NCBI GenBank assembly: GCA_963702685.1
Contig: CAVPDQ010000006.1
Location: 124,001-188,000, forward strand
Direction: 5' to 3'
DNA length: 64,000 nucleotides
From: AP-15 sp963702685
Lineage (GTDB): Bacteria; Pseudomonadota; Alphaproteobacteria; ATCC43930; CGMCC-115725
In this document: piece by piece, positions 1 through 7,699 of the stretch
How the letters are laid out: each line of letters begins with the position of its first letter
Position numbering within the stretch: position 1 is the first letter of the stretch
Notes under the pieces: model-generated
Seen by the model: the letters and a program-made list of their open reading frames with translations, nothing else
Database searches by the model: none
What the model was told of the DNA's origin: nothing
Made by a program: the position numbers and the translations under genes

Positions 1-2
1 CG

Positions 3-620
3 ATCCGGCTGCCGGGAACGCTGACCTTGTCGTTCATGACCTATGCGCAGGATCTGCCGCAGCAGACCGAGGCGGCGCGGCGGGCCGGGCACGAGCTTAT
101 GCTGCATGTGCCGATGGAGGCGATCGACCGGCGTGAAGACCCCGGCCCCCACGCGCTCTACACCTCGCTCTCGCGCGCGGCGATCCTCGACCGGCTGCGC
201 TGGGGGCTCGATCGTTTTTCCGGCTATGTCGGCATCAACAACCACATGGGCAGCCGCTTCACCGCCGATGCGCGGGCGATGGCGCCGGTCATGGCCGAGC
301 TGCAAGCCCGCGGCCTGGTGTTTCTCGATTCGCGGACGACGGCGCGCAGCACCGGGGTCGAGCTGGCGGCCGCAGATGGCGTGCCGCACGCGGCGCGTGA
401 CGTGTTTCTCGACGACGACCTCGCGCCGGCCGCGATCGAGCGGCAGCTGGCGCTCCTCGAACGCCTGGCAAAGCGGCATGGCAGCGCCGTCGCCATCGGG
501 CACGCCCACGATCCGACCTTGGCTGCGCTCGCCGCGTGGTTGCCGACCTTGCCGGCAAAGGGGCTGATGCTGGAGCCGGTCAGCGCCGTGGTGCGCTACC
601 AGATGGCGCAACGGCGCTAA
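3..620 (+). CDS. Divergent polysaccharide deacetylase (YibQ type), C-terminal part
   Basis: The gene enters from the left edge, so its N-terminus is missing. The reading frame is already open at base 3, and the TTG at 27 is an internal Leu rather than a convincing start. The visible residues (SFMTYAQDL, GHELMLHVPME, YVGINNHMGSRFT, FLDSRTTARS, AIGHAHDPTL) match the divergent polysaccharide deacetylase family, a NodB-like fold usually exported with cell-envelope peptidases in alphaproteobacteria. The NNHMGS and GHAH stretches hold the expected metal-binding His and Asp region. The substrate is unknown. The gene converges on the citE-like gene with only three bases between the two stop codons. 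Confidence 0.85.
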   Translation: MRLPGTLTLSFMTYAQDLPQQTEAARRAGHELMLHVPMEAIDRREDPGPHALYTSLSRAAILDRLRWGLDRFSGYVGINNHMGSRFTADARAMAPVMAELQARGLVFLDSRTTARSTGVELAAADGVPHAARDVFLDDDLAPAAIERQLALLERLAKRHGSAVAIGHAHDPTLAALAAWLPTLPAKGLMLEPVSAVVRYQMAQRR

Positions 621-623
621 AGC

Positions 624-1496
624 TTATGACGATCCGAGCCCGAGGAGGCGGCGGGCCAGGGTCAGATGCGGCCGGTCGAGCATCTTGCCGTCGAGGGCGA
701 TGGTCCCGGCGTCGGGGTTGGCGGCGAACAAATCGACGACCTTGCGGGCCCAGGCGCGCTCTTCGTCGGCGACCGAAAAGGCCGTGTTGATCGCGGCGAT
801 CTGCGCTGGATGGATCGCCATCTTGCCGGTGAAGCCTGAGCGCCGCGCCGCCGCGCATTCCGTGGCGAGCCCTCCGAGGTCGCGGAAATCGGTAAAGATC
901 GTATCGATCGGCGCCACCCCGGCCGCGGCCGCCGCGGCAAGGCACAGCGAACGCGCCAGCAGGTAAATATCGTCATAGGCGCCGTCGAGGCGGCGGTTGT
1001 TGCCGCCGATCGCGGCGGCGAGGTCTTCGGCACCCCAGGTGATGCCGGCGAGCCGGGCCGAGGCACCGGCATAGCCGCCGAGCGCGAACAGCGCTGCCGG
1101 AGTTTCGGTGGCGATCGCGATAACCTGGATGGCGCCCCGCGGCAGCGCCGCAGCGGCCTCGAACGCGTCGAGACAGTGATCGAGCCGGCGCAAATCCTCG
1201 GGCACGCATTTCGGCAGCAAGATACCGTCCGGCCGGCACGGAACGGTGGCGGCGAGATCGTCGAGCGCGGCATCGCCGCCGCCGAGCGAGCCGACAAGCG
1301 GGTTGATGCGCACCCAGCGGCGGAACCCGGCCGCGTGCGTCGCTTCGAGAAAAGCGCGCGCCCGGCTGCGGGCCAGCGCCCGGTTTTGCGGCACCACCAA
1401 ATCTTCGAGATCGAGGATCAGCGCGTCGGCGCCCGATTCGGGGGCGCGCGCGAGCTTGCGCTCGCTGTCGGCAGGAACGAACAGAAACGAGCGCAC
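624..1496 (-). CDS. HpcH/HpaI/CitE-family CoA ester lyase
   Basis: A 290-residue TIM-barrel lyase of the CitE/malyl-CoA lyase superfamily, which cleaves or forms C-C bonds in acyl-CoA esters such as malyl-CoA or citramalyl-CoA. The N-terminus RSFLFVPADSERKL, the metal-ligand stretch ALILDLEDLV, the Arg-containing RWVRINP strand and the GITWGAEDLAAAIG loop are all family hallmarks. It starts at GTG directly abutting the stop of the upstream MaoC gene (TGAGTG), so the two are translationally coupled. The pairing with a MaoC hydratase resembles the mesaconyl-CoA hydratase/beta-methylmalyl-CoA lyase pair of the ethylmalonyl-CoA pathway. The actual substrate cannot be told from sequence alone. Confidence 0.88.
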   Translation of the reverse strand: MRSFLFVPADSERKLARAPESGADALILDLEDLVVPQNRALARSRARAFLEATHAAGFRRWVRINPLVGSLGGGDAALDDLAATVPCRPDGILLPKCVPEDLRRLDHCLDAFEAAAALPRGAIQVIAIATETPAALFALGGYAGASARLAGITWGAEDLAAAIGGNNRRLDGAYDDIYLLARSLCLAAAAAAGVAPIDTIFTDFRDLGGLATECAAARRSGFTGKMAIHPAQIAAINTAFSVADEERAWARKVVDLFAANPDAGTIALDGKMLDRPHLTLARRLLGLGSS

Positions 1497-1970
1497 TCAC
1501 CCCTCCCCGCTCGATGCGGCGGCGGGCCGGCATTTCATCAGCGCGGCGCGGCGGCAGATCGCGACGACCGCGCCCTGCTGGTTGATGCCCTGATGCTCGA
1601 ATTCGACGATGCCGGCATCGGGACGCGACCGGCTTTTGCGTTTGGCGACCACGACCGTCCGCGCGCGCAACGTGTCGCCGTGAAACACCGGCTTTGGAAA
1701 GCGCACCTCGGTCATCCCGAGATTGGCCACGGTCGTGCCCAGGGTCGTGTCGCCGACGCTGAGGCCGATGACGAGGCCGAGCGTAAAGATGCTGTTGACG
1801 AGCGGCCGGCCGAACTCGGTCGTTTTGGCAAATTCGGCGTCCAGATGCAGCGGTTGCGGGTTCATCGTCAAGCTGGTGAACAGCACATTGTCCATCTCGG
1901 TGACGGTGCGGGTCGCCGCGTGCTCGAACACCTGCCCGTCGCTGAACTCGTCGAAATACAGCCCCGTCAT
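1497..1970 (-). CDS. MaoC-like (R)-specific enoyl-CoA hydratase
   Basis: A 157-residue single hot-dog domain protein. It begins MTGLYFDEFSDGQVF, and the hydratase-2 region is visible as NPQPLHLDAEFAKTTEFGRP, which contains the Asp/His pair expected in the catalytic segment. The family adds water to the double bond of trans-enoyl-CoA. It is the first gene of a two-gene operon with the CitE-like lyase, with no intervening bases. A pathway such as mesaconyl-CoA or a branched acyl-CoA breakdown route is inferred from the pairing only. The upstream 215 bases to dedA hold no other gene. Confidence 0.88.
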   Translation of the reverse strand: MTGLYFDEFSDGQVFEHAATRTVTEMDNVLFTSLTMNPQPLHLDAEFAKTTEFGRPLVNSIFTLGLVIGLSVGDTTLGTTVANLGMTEVRFPKPVFHGDTLRARTVVVAKRKSRSRPDAGIVEFEHQGINQQGAVVAICRRAALMKCRPAAASSGEG

Positions 1971-2185
1971 GGCCTGCCCCGATCAGCCCCGCCAAAGATT
2001 ACCAAGATTAATTGGGACGGCGGCTCGGCGGCAAACCCGACGCGCGGAGCGGCGGCGCTGCGGGGTTTTTGAAATCCGCTCGACCATCGGCCCCGAACAA
2101 CCTAGCATGACAACCACTCGAAGGGGCGGCGCGGTGTCTTGCCCGGCCGCCCGAGGCGCGCGGTGGGTGGGAATTCGGTCGGGGA

Positions 2186-2797
2186 ATGGACATCAACCAG
2201 CTCATCGCCGAATACGGCGTCTGGTTTTATCCGATCGCGTTTGTCTGGACCTTTCTCGAAGGCGAGACGATCGTCCTGTTCGCCGGCTTTGCCGCAGCGC
2301 AAGGGCTGCTCGACCCGTTGCTGCTGCTCGCCGCGACCGGGCTCGGCAGCTTTGCCGGCGACCAGACCTATTTCTGGATCGGGCGCCATTTCGGGCCAAA
2401 GCTGCTGGAGCGTTTCCCGCGCTGGCAAGACGGTGTCGAAGGCGCGTTGCACTGGCTCGCACGCTATAATACGCTCTTTATCCTGTCCTTCCGCTTTATC
2501 TATGGCGTGCGCAACCTGTCGTCGTTTGCAATGGGGTTGAGCGCGATCCGCTGGCAGCGTTTTCTCTCACTGAATTTATTGGCGGCGATGCTGTGGGCCG
2601 GGTGCTTTATCGCGATCGGCTACTTCCTCGGCGGCGCCTTTCGCGCCATCCTCGGCGACATCGTCCACTCGTTCAGCCTCAGCCTGCTGGCGGTGTTTGT
2701 CGCGTTCGCGGTCGCCGTCGGGGTCGTGCATCGGCTGCAAAAGCGGCGCCAGCTCAAGATCTTCCTGGCGGGCCCGAGGGCTGCGCCGCGATCGTAA
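2186..2797 (+). CDS. DedA family membrane protein
   Basis: A 203-residue integral membrane protein of the DedA/SNARE-associated family. Members act in the inner membrane, and several have been linked to flipping of undecaprenyl phosphate or phospholipids. The characteristic signatures are present: an N-terminal re-entrant helix (FLEGETIVLFAGFAAAQG), the GDQTYFWIGRHFG segment and the conserved F-R-F-(I/V)-Y-G-x-R stretch (FRFIYGVRNLSSFAMG). About five hydrophobic segments are visible and the tail is basic. Its 3' end overlaps the convergent SAM hydrolase gene by 44 bases, so the two transcripts must be antisense to each other there. Confidence 0.9.
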   Translation: MDINQLIAEYGVWFYPIAFVWTFLEGETIVLFAGFAAAQGLLDPLLLLAATGLGSFAGDQTYFWIGRHFGPKLLERFPRWQDGVEGALHWLARYNTLFILSFRFIYGVRNLSSFAMGLSAIRWQRFLSLNLLAAMLWAGCFIAIGYFLGGAFRAILGDIVHSFSLSLLAVFVAFAVAVGVVHRLQKRRQLKIFLAGPRAAPRS

Positions 2798-3527
2798 CGG
2801 CGGGCACGACCGCGACCGGACTGCCGATAACGAGGCCGAGCCGGCGGTCGGCGGGGCCGCCATTGACCGCGATTTCGGCGAGCCCGTTCGAATTTTCGTA
2901 CCAGAACGCCGCACCTGGCGGAACCTCGGAAAAGGTCCGGGCGCGAGGCAGCTCACGGTCGCCGAGGGCAAGCCGCGCGGCTGGCGGCACCACCCCGGCG
3001 CGCAGCCCGGTCATGGCGTTGCCGAACCCGTCTATGTAGACGATTTCGGACAGGTCATCCGGCCATTCCGGGCAGCGCTGGATTTGGCCGTCGCGCAACA
3101 GGCTTTCGCGCGCGTCGCCGCGGGCGAGCCGCGCCGCTACCGGGGCAAACAGGTCGCGGCCGTGAAACGTCGCCGACAATCGCTCGGGTCGCCAATGGAT
3201 TTCCCAGCCGCGAAATTTTTCGGCGCGACGCAGCACCAGCTCGAACAGGCCGTTGTCCGGGCCGACATAGATGCGCCCGTCGGCCTCGATCGCGACCGCC
3301 CCCCGGCTGCTGCCGACGCCCGGATCGACGACGGCGACAAACACCGTTTTGGCGGGAAACCAGGATCCGTAGGCCGCGAGAAGATAGGCGGCGGGCTTTG
3401 GCAGGCCGGGCGCCAAGTCGGCAAACAAGTCGATGACCGCCGACCGCGGCGCCTCGCGATGCAATACCGCCTTGAGCTGTCCGAGATAGGGTCCGGCGAG
3501 GCCGAAATCGGTAAACAGCACGATCAT
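2754..3527 (-). CDS. S-adenosyl-L-methionine hydrolase (adenosine-forming), DUF62
   Basis: A member of the DUF62/fluorinase-chlorinase fold. Most bacterial members hydrolyse SAM to adenosine and methionine using an activated water. The start MIVLFTDFGL, the VVDPGVGSSRGAVAIE and GPDNGLFE loops, and a C-terminal FWYENSNGLAEIAVN segment match the family. The halogenating branch carries a long specific loop that I do not see, so hydrolase is the better call. The ATG at 3527 is preferred over the TTG at 3548 because the core strand MIVLFTDFG begins there. The C-terminus overlaps the convergent dedA gene. Confidence 0.87.
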   Translation of the reverse strand: MIVLFTDFGLAGPYLGQLKAVLHREAPRSAVIDLFADLAPGLPKPAAYLLAAYGSWFPAKTVFVAVVDPGVGSSRGAVAIEADGRIYVGPDNGLFELVLRRAEKFRGWEIHWRPERLSATFHGRDLFAPVAARLARGDARESLLRDGQIQRCPEWPDDLSEIVYIDGFGNAMTGLRAGVVPPAARLALGDRELPRARTFSEVPPGAAFWYENSNGLAEIAVNGGPADRRLGLVIGSPVAVVPAVTIAAQPSGPPGRS

Positions 3528-3763
3528 CCCCGCCTCCGCGCCCGGCAATGGCAGCCTCGCCTCCGGTTTCGAGGATAGAATATCTGTTTATCCCGAGTGA
3601 CACGACCAGGGGCAATCGCGGGTTGATATTCAGAGAGGGTTCGCACCCGATTAACCCGGCACTGTTCTTTACGGGGTGATCCGTCGCGTTACGGTTTCTC
3701 TTGATCGACGGCGGCGGCGGGGTATGCTGCCCCGGTCGCAAAGTTCATTCGGGGGAAAGATCG

Positions 3764-4222
3764 ATGGGGAAGATGGTCCTGGCGGCAGCGCTGCTGGTCG
3801 CGGCCGGAACGCTGCCGGCGGTGGCGGCCGACCGGAGCTGCTATTCGCAAGCGGATCTCGAGGCCGAGCAGGCGCTGGTGTTTCAAACCAATCTGATGGT
3901 GGTCAGCTCGGCCTGCCGGGATACGGTCTACGGTGAGTTTCGCGCCCGCAACAGCAACGCGATCATCGCCTATCAAAAGGAAATGATCGCGCATTTCCGC
4001 CGCGAGGGCTTTCGCAACGCCCAAGGCAAGTTCGACACCTGGAACACCAGCCTCGCGAACGAGATCTCGCTGAAGCAGGGAGCGATGCCGACGGGGCAGG
4101 TGTGTCAGCAGGCGGCGGACATGCTCAAAATGGCAAGCACCTTGGATTCCAAAGGCTTCCACGATTATGCGGTGGCCCATATCGCGACCTCCCCCGTCAC
4201 GCACCCGAGATGCGGTCGCTAA
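3764..4222 (+). CDS. Putative secreted protein of unknown function
   Basis: A 152-residue protein with a clear Sec signal peptide (MGKMVLAAALLVAAGTLPAVAA, cleavage probably after AVAA). The mature part is helical and charged and has four Cys (SCYS, SACRD, QVCQQ, HPRCGR), suggesting disulfides in the periplasm. A good ribosome site (GGGGGAAAGA, 3751-3760) precedes ATG 3764; the upstream TTG at 3701 is not used. No family is recognised. The stop codon overlaps the stop of the convergent MFS gene by four bases. Confidence 0.75.
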   Translation: MGKMVLAAALLVAAGTLPAVAADRSCYSQADLEAEQALVFQTNLMVVSSACRDTVYGEFRARNSNAIIAYQKEMIAHFRREGFRNAQGKFDTWNTSLANEISLKQGAMPTGQVCQQAADMLKMASTLDSKGFHDYAVAHIATSPVTHPRCGR

Positions 4223-5434
4223 CGCGCGGTTCGCGATGGGCCGCCGAGCCGCACCGCGCCGGCGAGCCCGGCAGCGGACAACAGCGCCATAAAGAAATAG
4301 GCGTGGCCGCCGTATAGAGCGAAAAGCACTCCGGCGGCCAGCATGACGAGGCCGCCGAGCCCCGACGAGGCCGCCGCATAGATGGTCTGCGCGCCGGCCG
4401 CCGCCTCCGGAGGCACGATTCGCGACAAAAGATACATCGTGCCCAGATGGCTCGCGCCAAAGGTCAGCGCGTGCAGCAATTGCAGCGCCGCGGCAGCCGG
4501 CAGGCCGGGCAGCACGCCGGCGAGCGTCCAGCGCACGATGCCGGCGCCGCCGCCGAATGCCATCAATCCGGCTGGGCCGAATCGGCCGACGAGCCGGCGT
4601 CCCTGCCAGAACAGCACAATCTCGGCCACAACGCCCTCGGCCCACAACCAGCCCACCGCAGCGTCGGAGAAACCGAGCGAACGCCAATAAAGGGTCCCGA
4701 ACCCGTAATAAACCTGGTGGCTCGTCTGCAGCGCCGCAGCGGTGACGACGACGCCCCAAAAACGCGGGCTGGAGGCAACCGCGCCGATGCCGCGTCGTCC
4801 CGCGCCGCGCGCCATGGGGTCGGACGCCATGGGGTCGGACGCCATGGGGTCGGGCGCTGTCGGCGATCGCCCGGCACGCCAGCAGCAGCAGCGTCGAGGC
4901 GCCGAGCACCAACGGCAGCACCGCCTTTGCCGAAGTCGCGGCGAGGATCCAGCCGGCGGCGAGCGCGGCGAGGATAAAGCTGATCGAGCCCCACACCCTG
5001 ACCCTCGCGTAATCGACATCGCGAGTGCGGGAAAACGCGAGCGCGACCGTGTCGCCGAGCGGCATCAGCGCCGATTGCGCCGTCAGCGCCGCCAGGTTGA
5101 ACGCAAAGAGGCATAGGAGCCCGGCGGCGGGCAGCAGCGCCGCATAGGCGGCGAGCGCGGTTGCGGCAAGTGCGGTCATGACGGCGCGGCGCCGCCCGAG
5201 CCGGTCGGCGATCATGCCGATCACCGGTGTGACGGCGACCTTCGCCCAGATCGCCGCAGCCAACAGGAACGCGATGTCGCGGGGGCCGAGACCACGCGCG
5301 GCGAGCCAGACCGGCCAGAACGGGAGCTGGATGCCGTTTACCAGAAATGCGGCGGCGTAAAACCCGGAGAGCCGGGCGGCGGGGAGGCCGGCAAGCCCTG
5401 TCGATCTCGCCGGCGGCCTCGACGATGTGCGCAT
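4219..5434 (-). pseudogene. MFS transporter (HcaT/PPP-like), frameshifted
   Basis: Two frames together make one 12-helix major facilitator protein. The N-terminal half runs from ATG 5434 (GFYAAAFLVNGIQLPFWPVW, then IGMIADRLGRRRAV as the loop 2-3 motif) to the central linker near 4860. The C-terminal half continues in another frame (HQVYYGFGTLYWRS, WAEGVVAEIVLF, LLHALTFGASHLGTMYLL). Restoring one base in the short G run at 4852-4854 joins both halves without gaps. The break lies at the edge of a 15-base tandem repeat. The homologous family includes HcaT-type permeases; the substrate is unknown. The start overlaps the divergent terC gene. It may be a sequencing indel rather than a dead gene. 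Confidence 0.8.
4811..4855. repeat. 15-base tandem repeat, three copies
   Basis: Three consecutive copies of a unit GCCATGGGGTCGGAC lie in the central cytoplasmic linker of the MFS gene; the third copy ends GGGC instead of GGAC. The unit is a multiple of three, so copy number change would not shift the frame, but the frameshift of the host gene lies at its edge. Confidence 0.95.
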
Positions 5435-6089
5435 CAGTGCCTATGTGGCGAGGGTGCCGATTGGGGTAGATCAACTCAGCGCGCTGCTGTCGGTGGTCAT
5501 CATCGACGTGGTGCTCGCCGGCGACAATGCGATCGTGGTCGGGATGGCGGCCGCCGGGCTGCCGGCCAGGCAACAGCGGCGCGTCATTGCGCTCGGCATC
5601 GCCGCGGCCACGGTGCTGCGCATATTGTTCGCGTACTACACGGCCAGGCTGCTGGAAATCATCGGGCTCACCCTGGCCGGCGGCGTGCTGCTGCTGTGGG
5701 TGGCCTGGAAGATGTTTCGCGAGCTGCGCGAAACCCGGCGCGCCAAGCGGGCGGCTCGGATGTCCGAGCGTCGCGACGCGGCCCCGGCGCTGCGACGCAA
5801 GAGCGCAAGGGAAGTGCTGTTTCGCATCGTTCTCGCCGATGTGTCGATGTCGCTCGACAACGTCCTCGCCGTCGCCGGCACTGCGCGCGATCATTTTTGG
5901 GTGCTGGCTTTCGGCCTCGTCCTCTCGGTCGCGCTGATGGGCGTCGCCTCGACCTTCATCGCCCGGCTGCTGGAGCGGCATTTTTGGATTTCGTGGGTCG
6001 GGCTCGGCATCATCACCTTTGTCGCAGCGCGGATGATCTGGGAGGGCTCGACCGAAGTCCTTGGCCAGACCGCGGCGCTCGGGCTTTGA
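5427..6089 (+). CDS. TerC family integral membrane protein (YjbE type)
   Basis: A protein of up to 220 residues with about seven membrane segments. The two acidic TerC signatures are present: VIIDVVLAGDNAIVVGMA near the N-terminus and VLADVSMSLDNVLAVAG in the second half. Asp/Asn residues in these helices are thought to bind divalent metal; relatives export manganese or contribute to tellurite resistance. Between them lies a basic cytoplasmic loop. The exact start is unclear: GTG codons at 5427, 5445 and 5454 are possible and none has a strong ribosome site. The 5' end overlaps the divergent MFS gene. Confidence 0.87.
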   Translation: MRISAYVARVPIGVDQLSALLSVVIIDVVLAGDNAIVVGMAAAGLPARQQRRVIALGIAAATVLRILFAYYTARLLEIIGLTLAGGVLLLWVAWKMFRELRETRRAKRAARMSERRDAAPALRRKSAREVLFRIVLADVSMSLDNVLAVAGTARDHFWVLAFGLVLSVALMGVASTFIARLLERHFWISWVGLGIITFVAARMIWEGSTEVLGQTAALGL

Positions 6090-6213
6090 GGCTTCAGGCC
6101 CGCAACACCCCCGCTCCCACGTCTCGCCGACGAGCTCGGGAGCAAAGCTGTGATGCTGCTGCGTCGGCCAGCTGGTGCTCCAGCTCAATCACATGATTCA
6201 CCAGAAATTGACC

Positions 6214-6291
6214 GTAGGATGGGTTGAGCATCGCGAAACCCATCGCGACAACCGAAGAAGATGGGTTTCGCTGGCGCTCAACCCATCCTAC
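6214..6291. repeat. Dispersed palindromic element with GTAGGATGGGTTGAGC arms
   Basis: A 78-base inverted repeat. The outer arms GTAGGATGGGTTGAGC and GCTCAACCCATCCTAC are perfect complements, and inner arms GCGAAACCCATC and GATGGGTTTCGC are also complementary. From memory, the motif occurs in many proteobacterial genomes as an intergenic repeat. It fills the gap between convergent terC and the radical SAM gene, where it could act as a bidirectional terminator or processing site. Confidence 0.85.
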
Positions 6292-6329
6292 AAGGTTATC
6301 CGGGTGAATCATCTGAACCTGCCAAAGCA

Positions 6330-7256
6330 CTAGCTGCGGCTGCAGGCGCCCCCGCCGAGCACGCAGAACTTGGCGCAATGCGGGTGGTTGAGCGGCACCG
6401 CACCGCTGGCGGCGGCGAGCGTCGGCCCCAATTCAAAGCGCTCGTCATAGGGCAACAGCGTGCAGGCCAGCACCGCCGGGCGTTCGGCGCCCTTGCGCTT
6501 GACCACCATCCGCGCGCTCGCGCACATCACGCTCTCAGGTGATTTGCCGAGGATGCCCCAGCACGCCTCGGTGATCTCGGGCACATCGGCGGCGGCGTCC
6601 ATCTCGGGAAAGACAATCAGCGCCACCGGGTCGTCGGCGTCGATCGCAATATCGAGCCCGGCAAAAAGCCGGGCGAAGCCGGCGCGGATTTCGTCCTCCG
6701 ATTCGCCCGAAAGGCGGCGGCTCGCGACATGCGGCGAGAACCCGTTGCGGGCGAGCCATAGGAGCCCGTCGATGGTCGGCTGCCAGCTGCGCCGGCCGCG
6801 CTCCGCCTCATGCACCGGGCGCCCATAATGGTCGATCGACACGCGGATCGTCAGCCGTTCGCCAAACCGCTCGTTGAGCCGCAGCAATGCCGGCTTGCAT
6901 TTGGCCATCGGCTTCATCGCGTTGGTCAGGACGAGCGCACGAAAGCCGCGGCCGAGCGCATCATCGAGCATCGCCGGCAATTCCGGGTTCATAAACGGCT
7001 CGCCGCCGGTAAAGCCGATCAGCCCGGTCGGCAGGCCCGTGCTTTCGATTTCATCGAGGTATTCGGCGGCTTCGGCCGCGCTCAGATAGGCGAGCCGGTC
7101 GTTTTTCGGCGACGATTCGATATAGCAATGGCCGCAGGTCAGGTTGCACAGCGTGCCGGTGTTGAACCACAGCGTTTCGAGCCCGACGAGCGCAACCTGC
7201 GCGCGCTGCTCGCCTTTGGCGGTAACGAGCGGATCCTGAAACTTGCGCGGATCCAT
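6330..7256 (-). CDS. Radical SAM protein, function unknown
   Basis: A 308-residue radical SAM enzyme. The cluster motif is C37-x3-C41-x2-C44 (LCNLTCGHCYIESSP), followed by a GFTGGEPFMNPEL glycine motif for SAM binding and LTIRVSIDHYG in the barrel. A C-terminal Cys/His-rich end (HPHCAKFCVLGGGAC) suggests a partial SPASM-like auxiliary cluster or simple metal site. The ATG at 7256 is chosen because the family similarity begins there; in-frame ATG 7328 would add a low-complexity leader. Its substrate is unknown and no peptide precursor gene is evident next door. Confidence 0.85.
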   Translation of the reverse strand: MDPRKFQDPLVTAKGEQRAQVALVGLETLWFNTGTLCNLTCGHCYIESSPKNDRLAYLSAAEAAEYLDEIESTGLPTGLIGFTGGEPFMNPELPAMLDDALGRGFRALVLTNAMKPMAKCKPALLRLNERFGERLTIRVSIDHYGRPVHEAERGRRSWQPTIDGLLWLARNGFSPHVASRRLSGESEDEIRAGFARLFAGLDIAIDADDPVALIVFPEMDAAADVPEITEACWGILGKSPESVMCASARMVVKRKGAERPAVLACTLLPYDERFELGPTLAAASGAVPLNHPHCAKFCVLGGGACSRS

Positions 7257-7346
7257 GGCGGGACGCTCGCGATGGTTGTTGTGCAATTTCGCCAGCTTAG
7301 TCCCACCGGTCCCGTTCTGCGATCTCAAACCGTCGTGATCCCAGTC

Positions 7347-7592
7347 TCAGCGGCCGGCGTTCGAGTTCTGCTGCCCCTGCGACTTTTGCTGCTGCTCGCG
7401 CGCGTGCTTTGCCGCCTCGTGGTGGCCGATGGCGCAGCCGGCACGGCGCCGATCAGCCCGGGTGGCCGGCAAGATGCACCGGCGACACCGCCGACGACTG
7501 CACCTTTCAGGCCACCCGGCGGCATCGGCTGGCCCTGCGCTCGCCCCGGCGAGCAGGATGGCGCAGACCGCCGTCGGCAATGTGAGCTTCAT
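7347..7592 (-). pseudogene. Small glycine-zipper secreted protein, apparently degenerate
   Basis: The frame from ATG 7592 gives a signal peptide (MKLTLPTAVCAILLAGASAG) and a C-terminus GCAIGHHEAAKHAREQQQ that look native, but the middle is Arg/Cys-rich nonsense. The neighbouring frame supplies the expected glycine zipper (GGLKGAVVGGVAG and GLIGAV) over the same bases. A continuous zipper protein would need several single-base corrections that add up to no net shift. Either the gene is decaying with compensating indels or the sequence has several errors here. Relatives are small envelope proteins of unknown role. Confidence 0.55.
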
Positions 7593-7699
7593 CACGAATC
7601 CTGCTGCAAGATGTCGTATCCGCGAACAGTCGCGCGCGACCGCGGGTTCACGGCACCGGCGGTTGCAGCGGCACCGGGGCGAGATTAGGTTGCGTCGTC

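Noticed and set aside
4815..4860. Programmed frameshifting in the MFS gene
   Set aside because: No slippery heptamer with a downstream structure is evident, and other genes in the window show similar isolated indels.
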